Positions 58,760-64,000 of a DNA stretch of 64,000 nt are shown one piece after another. Under the pieces are notes generated by a model, which had not been told where the DNA came from, did not search any database, and was given only the letters and a program-made list of their open reading frames with translations. The first letter of the stretch is position 1; the number at the start of each line of letters is the position of its first letter. The stretch is from positions 434,001-498,000 of the forward strand of contig NZ_LR733304.1 in the NCBI RefSeq assembly GCF_902506105.1, written 5' to 3'. Source of the stretch: Aeromicrobium sp. 9AM. Its GTDB lineage: Bacteria > Actinomycetota > Actinomycetes > Propionibacteriales > Nocardioidaceae. The position numbers were made by a program, and so were the translations under genes.

Positions 58760-59649
58760 CAGTGACATTCGATCCCGAGGTACTCGTCAACGACTTCGGC
58801 CAGATGCCGCAGGGAGCCGATGTGTTGCCCGACGGCAGGTTCGTGTCCGTCGATGTGCACACCGGCGAAGTCATCGCCTTCTCGCCCGACACCGGTCGCC
58901 GAGAGGTCATCGCTCGGACATCGAGTGGCCCGATCGGCGTGACCCTCGGCGATGACGGCGCCTTGTATCTCGCCCATACCGGAGGCCGGCTCGGGGACTT
59001 CTGGGAAGCCGATGATGCGATCGCGCCCTGCATCCAACGGCTGGAGGTGGGATCGGACCGACCGGTGACGATCCTGACCGAGGTGGGGGGTTCGCCGTTG
59101 GTCGCCCCGCACGACATCGCATGGGGAGCCGACGGTCGCCTCTACTTCACCGATTCGCACATCTGGCAGTGGGACCCTCTGCTCCGCACCGGCGCCGGCC
59201 GAATCGTCGCGATCTCACCCGATGGCAGCGCCGATGTCGTGGTCGAGACCGGCGTGACCTTCCCGTGCGGGATCGTCGGCGAGCCGGACGGCTCGATCGT
59301 GTGGACTGAGTCGTACGCAGACCGTGTTCTCCGGCGCCGGCCGTCCGGATCGATCGAGGTGATCGCGACGCTGCCCCCCGGTCACACCCCCCACGGGGTG
59401 CGGATCGGCGCGGACGGAGCCTTGTGGGTGGCGTCGTTCGGCTCCTCGACGATCGACGAGATCGCCCCGGATGGCAGTTCCGTCACGTTCCACGACGTTC
59501 CCGGCTACCCGATGAATTTTGCCTTCCTCGGCTCGGACCTGATCGTGGCTGCCTTCAAGGATGCGCCGGACGACGACATGGACGGGCTGCTGTTTCGTGT
59601 CGGCGTCGGCACGCCAGGTGACGTACTGCTGCGCGGAAGAGTCGGCTAG
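58756..59649 (+). CDS. SMP-30/gluconolactonase-like protein C, altered metal site
   Basis: A 297-residue beta-propeller protein. Gln19 (MPQGAD), His119 (APHDIAW) and Cys171 (FPCGIV) replace the predicted Glu, Asn and Asn ligands, and the PDG ligand position reads PHG (His213). The first two changes are identical to those in protein A. The propeller phrases WGADGRLYFTDSHIWQWDPLLR and GADGALWVASFGSS are otherwise typical. It immediately precedes the ATPase gene, whose GTG shares one base with its stop. Confidence 0.85.
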   Translation: MTVTFDPEVLVNDFGQMPQGADVLPDGRFVSVDVHTGEVIAFSPDTGRREVIARTSSGPIGVTLGDDGALYLAHTGGRLGDFWEADDAIAPCIQRLEVGSDRPVTILTEVGGSPLVAPHDIAWGADGRLYFTDSHIWQWDPLLRTGAGRIVAISPDGSADVVVETGVTFPCGIVGEPDGSIVWTESYADRVLRRRPSGSIEVIATLPPGHTPHGVRIGADGALWVASFGSSTIDEIAPDGSSVTFHDVPGYPMNFAFLGSDLIVAAFKDAPDDDMDGLLFRVGVGTPGDVLLRGRVG

Positions 59650-61295
59650 TGCAGATCCAGGCCGAGAGCGACCCGGTCGAGAGCACCAGTGACAGCGATC
59701 CGGTCGTCAGGGTCACCGGACTGAGGGTCGAGCTCTCTTCAGGTCGAGAGATCGTCGACGGCATCAGCTTCGACCTTCGACGCGGCCAGATCCTGTGCCT
59801 GGTGGGTGAGTCGGGCTCGGGCAAGACGACCGTGAGCACCGCGCTGCTGGCCTATGCGAGGTCAGGTGCGCACATCGTCGCCGGGACCGTCGAGCTGCAC
59901 GGCGAGGACATCCTCATCGCATCGGCGGGGCGGCGCCGCGACCTCCGTGGCGAGACCGTGGCCTACGTCGCGCAGGATCCCAACTCCGCGTTCAATCCGG
60001 CTCTGCGGATCGCGACCCAGATGACCGAAGCCGTGCTGGCCCATGGCTGGGACAAGGCGGCCGCCAGGGCACGTATCGCCGAGGTGCTCGTCGAGGTCGG
60101 TCTGCCGGCATCCAAGGACTTCATCGAGCGGTATCCCCACCAGCTGTCCGGCGGGCAGCTCCAGAGGGTGGGGATCGCGATGGCTCTGATGCTGCGGCCG
60201 GACGTGCTGGTGCTCGACGAGCCGACGACGGGACTGGACGTGACGACCCAGTCCCGGGTGCTGGTTCTCGTGCGCGACCTGTGCTCGCGCAACGGGATCG
60301 GTGCCCTCTACGTGACGCATGATCTGGCGGTAGTTGCTGACATCGCTGACAGGGTCATCGTGATGCTCGAGGGCCGCGTCGTCGAGGAGGCCACGGCAGC
60401 GGAATTGTTCACCCGCCCCCAGCACGAGTACACCCAGCAATTGCTGCAAGCGGTCCCCGATGTCGCGGCCGCTGATCTGTCCGGGCCGACGCCGGACTCT
60501 GATCGTCGTTCGACCATCCTGGCGGTCGAGGGCCTGAACGCGGCCTACCGGCACGAGCGGGTTCTCCATGACATCTCGTTCGAGGTGACCCAAGGCGAGT
60601 GCCTCGCGATCGTAGGCGAGTCCGGATCCGGCAAGAGCACGCTTTCGCGATGCCTGATCGGGTTGCACCCGGAGCAGGACGGGGCGATCACGTGGGACCA
60701 GGCGCCGCTCGACCCGCGTTCGCGCCGGAGGAGCGCCGCCGTCCGCAAGGACATCCAGTACATCTTCCAGTCGCCGCACAACTCACTCAATCCTCGGCGG
60801 ACTGTCGGGGAGAGTATCGGACGGGCGCACGCGGTCGTGGTCGGCGGCAGCGCTGCACCACGTCGCGCGGCGGTCGCCGAGGTACTCGAACGGGTCGGTC
60901 TGCGACCGGACATGGCAGGGTTGTATCCCCGAGGGCTCTCCGGTGGGGAGCGACAGCGTGTGGCCATCGCCCGCGCACTGGTCTGTCGGCCGAAGCTCCT
61001 CATCTGCGACGAGATCACGTCGGCCCTCGACGTCATCGTGCAGGCGTCGATCCTCGACCTGCTTCGCGAGCTTCAGCGCGCCGATGGTCTCTCGATGATC
61101 TTCGTGACGCACAACCTGGCTGTGGTGAGGAACTTGGCAGACCGCGTCATGGTCATGAATGCGGGCAACGTCGTGGAGATCGGCGACATGGACGCCGTGC
61201 TCTCGAACCCGTCCGACTCCTACTCCAGGGAGCTCGTCGACAACACGCTCTCGATGGCAACGCTGAGAGGCGAGCGCTGGGTCGCGAGCGGATAG
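59649..61295 (+). CDS. Fused double ABC ATPase (DppD-DppF type)
   Basis: A 548-residue protein with two complete ABC domains. Domain 1 has Walker A GESGSGKT (53-60), LSGGQLQRVGIAMAL and VLVLDEPTTGLDVTTQ. Domain 2, from about residue 295, has Walker A GESGSGKS (from 323), LSGGERQRVAIARAL and LLICDEITSALDVIVQ. In the second Walker B the usual Pro after Glu is Ile. Fused DppDF ATPases occur in actinobacterial peptide and nickel importers. It ends the operon; a 138-base gap precedes the second AraC gene. Confidence 0.93.
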   Translation: MQIQAESDPVESTSDSDPVVRVTGLRVELSSGREIVDGISFDLRRGQILCLVGESGSGKTTVSTALLAYARSGAHIVAGTVELHGEDILIASAGRRRDLRGETVAYVAQDPNSAFNPALRIATQMTEAVLAHGWDKAAARARIAEVLVEVGLPASKDFIERYPHQLSGGQLQRVGIAMALMLRPDVLVLDEPTTGLDVTTQSRVLVLVRDLCSRNGIGALYVTHDLAVVADIADRVIVMLEGRVVEEATAAELFTRPQHEYTQQLLQAVPDVAAADLSGPTPDSDRRSTILAVEGLNAAYRHERVLHDISFEVTQGECLAIVGESGSGKSTLSRCLIGLHPEQDGAITWDQAPLDPRSRRRSAAVRKDIQYIFQSPHNSLNPRRTVGESIGRAHAVVVGGSAAPRRAAVAEVLERVGLRPDMAGLYPRGLSGGERQRVAIARALVCRPKLLICDEITSALDVIVQASILDLLRELQRADGLSMIFVTHNLAVVRNLADRVMVMNAGNVVEIGDMDAVLSNPSDSYSRELVDNTLSMATLRGERWVASG

Positions 61296-61433
61296 CCCGA
61301 ATCCGGCGAGAGCTGGGCACCGGGCCAGTCTGGGCGTTGATCGATCCTGCTGGAGCTGGCGGGATCTTTGCGGCAAACCCTCGGATGTGCGAGTTCTACG
61401 GGGTAGACTCGAAATTGCCTGTGAATTCAACGA

Positions 61434-62402
61434 TTGTTAGGCGGTCGTGTCATCGAGACTTCGCCCCTGCGGCATGACTTCGCCTCGTTCCGCCAGGCGG
61501 TCGCCAAGTCGTTCGTCCCGCTGGACGTTCATTGCAAGAATCCTCGCTCGTTCCAAGGGCAGGTGTCCGAGACGGTTGTCGACGACATCCACATCTCGCA
61601 GATCCGAGCGTCGGCCCATCGAGTCGAGCGGACGCCCGACCTGATCGCACACGCGGACCACAAGTCGTTCAAGCTCAGTCTGCTGGTCGCCGGCAGCGGC
61701 CTTCTCGTGCAGGACGGCCGGGAGACCGTCTTGCGGGCAGGTGACCTGGCCCTCTACGACACCCGGCGGCCCTACACGCTGGCGTTCGACGACGTCTTCC
61801 ACTCTGTCGTGTTCATGTTCAGACACGAATCGATCGACTTGCCGGCCGATGTCCTGTCGGAGTTGACGGCCGTCCGGTTCTCACGCGATCAGGGCGTGGG
61901 GTCGGCGATCATCCCGTTCCTGACCCAGATGGCGTGTCAGCCCAGCCAGCTGACTGGGCCCGCCGGTCCGAGACTGGTGCACAACGCGCTTGACCTGGTG
62001 ACGACGATGTTCTCAGCTGAGCTCGACCTCGAGCGCACGCGGAGCAACTCGCATCACTCCCTGATGCAGAAGATCCGGGCTCACATCGAAGCGAACCTGG
62101 CCGAGCCAGAGCTCGGGCCGAGCACCATTGCTGCGGCTCACTTCATCTCCACCCGACACCTGCATGGACTGTTCCAGGATCAGGGCATCACCGTTTCGTC
62201 GTGGATCAGGTCCAGGCGTCTTGAGCACTGCCGCCGCGATCTGGTCGATCCGGTCCAGGTGCATCGCTCGGTCAGCAACATCGCGTCGAGATGGGGGTTC
62301 GTCGACGCAGCCCACTTCTCGAAGGCGTTCAAGAACATGTACGGGACGTCGCCGCGCGACTTTCGCGCACGCGGACAGGCCCCCGAAGCAGAGGTCAGCT
62401 GA
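61434..62402 (+). CDS. AraC family regulator (AraC_binding_2 type)
   Basis: A regulator of about 322 residues, paralogous to the 48.5-49.4 kb AraC protein; both share the RVERTP/AVERTP, VQDGRE, PGDFALYDT/AGDLALYDT and PY/PF blocks. The C-terminal helix-turn-helix pair is ELGPSSIAAAHFISTRHLHGLFQ-like and SNIASRWGFVDAAHFSKAFKNMYGTSPRDF. A TTG is the only usable start because a stop lies nine bases upstream in frame; the real N-terminus is therefore uncertain. It follows the ABC/SMP-30 operon and is the likely local activator. Confidence 0.9.
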   Translation: MLGGRVIETSPLRHDFASFRQAVAKSFVPLDVHCKNPRSFQGQVSETVVDDIHISQIRASAHRVERTPDLIAHADHKSFKLSLLVAGSGLLVQDGRETVLRAGDLALYDTRRPYTLAFDDVFHSVVFMFRHESIDLPADVLSELTAVRFSRDQGVGSAIIPFLTQMACQPSQLTGPAGPRLVHNALDLVTTMFSAELDLERTRSNSHHSLMQKIRAHIEANLAEPELGPSTIAAAHFISTRHLHGLFQDQGITVSSWIRSRRLEHCRRDLVDPVQVHRSVSNIASRWGFVDAAHFSKAFKNMYGTSPRDFRARGQAPEAEVS

Positions 62403-63213
62403 ACGACAACGTCGGCACATCGACGACGTGCGCGCCGCCGTCTGCCACCAGGACGGCGCCGGTGACGTACGACGACTCAGACGAGCCCAAGAAGCAGATG
62501 ATCGACGCGATCTCCTCGGGCCGGGCCGGGCGGCCAAGCGGAACGTTGGCCGTCACTAGGCCGTACGCCTCCTCGCGGCCTCCGACGTCCTGACGTTGCG
62601 CGAGCTCATCCATCTCCTGGTCGGCCATGGGTGTGCGCACCCAGCCGGGACACACGGCGTTGGCCCTGACGCCCGAGCGACCAAAATCTCGGGCCATGCT
62701 TCGGGTGAGCCCGATGAGCGCATGCTTGCCGACGGTGTAGCCGGCGACGTCAGGACCCGCGAACAACCCGGCGAGTGAGGAGACGACCACGACAGAGCCC
62801 CTCGACCGGACCAGCTCGGGCAACCCGGCACGGGCTAGTGCGAAGGCGCTTGTCACGTTGGCACGAAGGCTCGCGTCCCAGTCGTCGTCGGTCGTCTCAA
62901 GCACCGACGAGTAGCCGTGTCCTCCGGCATTGGCCACGACGACGTCGACGCGCCCGTAGACATCCACAGCGGCCGCGATTGCCTGTGATGCACCAGCCGC
63001 AGTGCTCACGTCGGCCACCACGCCATGCGCTCCGGTGAGGGCTGAGACTGCGGCGAGCGGTTCAGAACGACGTCCTGCGATCACGACACGGGCGCCCCGC
63101 CGCGTGTAGAGGGTCGCGACGGCGGCACCGATGCCCGTGCCGCCGCCGGAGACGACCACGACTGGGCCGGCACTGCCGGGATCTGCTGGAGGCGTGTCTG
63201 TTGCGTCGGTCAT
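62395..63213 (-). CDS. Short-chain dehydrogenase/reductase
   Basis: A 272-residue SDR with PVVVVSGGGTGIGAAVA (about 22), VVANAGGHGYSS (about 90) and VVVSSLAGLFAGPDVAGYTVGKHAL (Ser, Tyr, Lys about 135-155), and the terminal VTGAVLVADGGAHVVD. The ATG giving MTDATDTPP is used; a longer start 33 bases upstream is possible. It converges with the AraC gene and overlaps it by eight bases. Confidence 0.9.
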   Translation of the reverse strand: MTDATDTPPADPGSAGPVVVVSGGGTGIGAAVATLYTRRGARVVIAGRRSEPLAAVSALTGAHGVVADVSTAAGASQAIAAAVDVYGRVDVVVANAGGHGYSSVLETTDDDWDASLRANVTSAFALARAGLPELVRSRGSVVVVSSLAGLFAGPDVAGYTVGKHALIGLTRSMARDFGRSGVRANAVCPGWVRTPMADQEMDELAQRQDVGGREEAYGLVTANVPLGRPARPEEIASIICFLGSSESSYVTGAVLVADGGAHVVDVPTLSFS

Positions 63214-63257
63214 GATCGTGACTTTCTGGTTGCTGGCGGGCGGCATCTGGACGGTGA

Positions 63258-64000
63258 CTAGGCGGGAAAGGAGGAACGTGCGAGGTATCCGAAGTCACTC
63301 ACCAACGCATGGCCGTTGACCGCTGCCGAGACGGGCGACGCGAGATGCACCACCTGGCTCGCCACCTGGTCAGGGGTCTGCACGGGACAGTCGAGCGACG
63401 CGAAGCCGTCCGCGCCCAGGTCCGAGCGGGACATCGGGGTGTCCACGATCGACGGGCACACGCAGTTGACCCGGACGCCGTCCGGTACCAGGTCGACCGA
63501 GAGCGCGCGAGTCAGCTGCAGGACCGCTCCCTTGGACGTGACGTAGGGAACCATGCCCGGCGCGGCCACGAAGCTGGAGTCGGACGCCATCAGCACGATC
63601 GATGCCACGTCGGAGGCGCGCAGGAGAGGCAGCGTGTGCTTGACGAACAGAAACGGCGCCGTGACGTTGACGGCCATCACTGCCGCCCATTCAGCGGTCG
63701 TGATCTCGTCGACACTGAGGCCGAACGGTCCCGAGATCCCGGCGCAGCAGACCAGCGTGTCGAGCTGGCCCCATTGTCCCGCGGTGGCGGTCACAGCGCG
63801 CGCGACCTGGCGCTCATCACCCACATCGGCGGTGGCGAGGAGCACCTCCGTACCTGTGGCCGCGAGGGCGGCGGCGACGTCCTCGAGCCCGTGGGTGTCG
63901 CGGTCGCACAGGGCGACTCGCATCCCTTCCCGCGCCAGGGCGAACGCGGTGGCGCGGCCGATGCCGGAGGCCGCCCCCGTGACGAGGGCGGCCCGGCCGG
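63258..64000 (-). CDS. Short-chain dehydrogenase/reductase, 5' end cut by the window edge
   Basis: The frame runs to the last base of the window. The first visible residues include RAALVTGAASGIGRATAFAL, the SDR nucleotide-binding motif, followed by MRVALCDRDTHGL, LVCCAGISGPFG and SDSSFVAAPGMVPYVTSKGAVL (Ser, Tyr, Lys). About 247 residues are visible and only a few at the N-terminus are missing. An internal ATG at 63923 should not be taken as the start because it lacks the nucleotide-binding motif. It lies upstream of the 62.4-63.2 kb SDR, 44 bases away, in one operon. Confidence 0.92.
   Translation of the reverse strand, partial: GRAALVTGAASGIGRATAFALAREGMRVALCDRDTHGLEDVAAALAATGTEVLLATADVGDERQVARAVTATAGQWGQLDTLVCCAGISGPFGLSVDEITTAEWAAVMAVNVTAPFLFVKHTLPLLRASDVASIVLMASDSSFVAAPGMVPYVTSKGAVLQLTRALSVDLVPDGVRVNCVCPSIVDTPMSRSDLGADGFASLDCPVQTPDQVASQVVHLASPVSAAVNGHALVSDFGYLARSSFPA

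Noticed and set aside
63258-63923. A complete SDR gene starting at 63923
   Set aside because: The nucleotide-binding motif TGAASGIG is encoded upstream in the same frame, so the gene continues past the window edge.
1-64000. Mobile elements, CRISPR arrays, tRNA or rRNA genes
   Set aside because: I looked for transposase motifs, terminal repeats, regularly spaced repeats and tRNA-like cloverleaf segments and saw none that I can support; a tRNA scan was not possible here.

Overview
The window is high-GC DNA with dense operons. Many genes start on ATGA or GTGA overlaps, GTG starts are common and lipoprotein signals are Gram-positive in style. Together with an F420-type luciferase-like oxidoreductase, FadR-type GntR regulators and paired small acyl-CoA dehydrogenases, this points to a catabolically versatile actinobacterium of the Nocardioides, Aeromicrobium or Rhodococcus kind. 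I cannot fix the genus. I see no rRNA, tRNA, phage, insertion sequence or CRISPR array.

Region 1 (1-34 kb) looks like a CoA-thioester degradation island. It holds four acyl-CoA dehydrogenases in two adjacent pairs, a CaiB-type CoA-transferase, a MaoC hydratase, crotonases, and two thiolase-fold proteins each next to a DUF35 zinc-ribbon protein. It also holds a PaaK-like ligase, two FadD-like ligases, a true thiolase, a branched-chain-type ABC importer with a fused LivM-LivG subunit, many SDRs, and a long Baeyer-Villiger monooxygenase with a TetR regulator. The layout resembles steroid or terpenoid ring and side-chain degradation: import, CoA activation, dehydrogenation, hydration, then aldol or thiolytic cleavage. 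Both DUF35-associated thiolase-fold proteins lack the nucleophilic cysteine, so they may be retro-aldolases of the Ltp2 type. Similar AT-rich, partly palindromic sequences lie upstream of six transcription units here and suggest one regulon.

Region 2 (35-47 kb) is a gamma-glutamylation module. Leftward it encodes a FAH-family hydrolase, a PotDBCA-like importer, a cupin, a VOC dioxygenase-like protein, a glutamine-synthetase-like ligase and a helix-turn-helix/cupin regulator. Rightward it encodes a cupin, a nitroreductase-fold protein, a PuuD-like amidohydrolase and an aldehyde dehydrogenase. A perfect CTGTAC-GA-GTACAG inverted repeat lies between the two arms, and a second helix-turn-helix/cupin regulator lies at the far end. 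This is a Puu-like scheme without an obvious amine oxidase.

Region 3 (47-62 kb) has a MoaF-like protein, two paralogous AraC regulators and a DHA2 exporter. Its main operon encodes a dipeptide-type ABC importer with a Tat-lipoprotein binding protein and a double ATPase. The same operon carries three SMP-30/gluconolactonase-like proteins, an SDR, an ABM-like protein and an isochorismatase-fold protein with Ser in place of the catalytic Cys. Two of the three SMP-30 proteins have lost the same predicted metal ligands. The window ends in two leftward SDRs, the second cut by the edge.

Between the operons lie gene relics: an SDR C-terminus (3.3-3.5 kb), an internally deleted isochorismatase (10.6-10.8 kb), an SDR N-terminus (20.9 kb) and a nitronate monooxygenase C-terminus (35.4-35.6 kb). 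They indicate active remodelling of the island.
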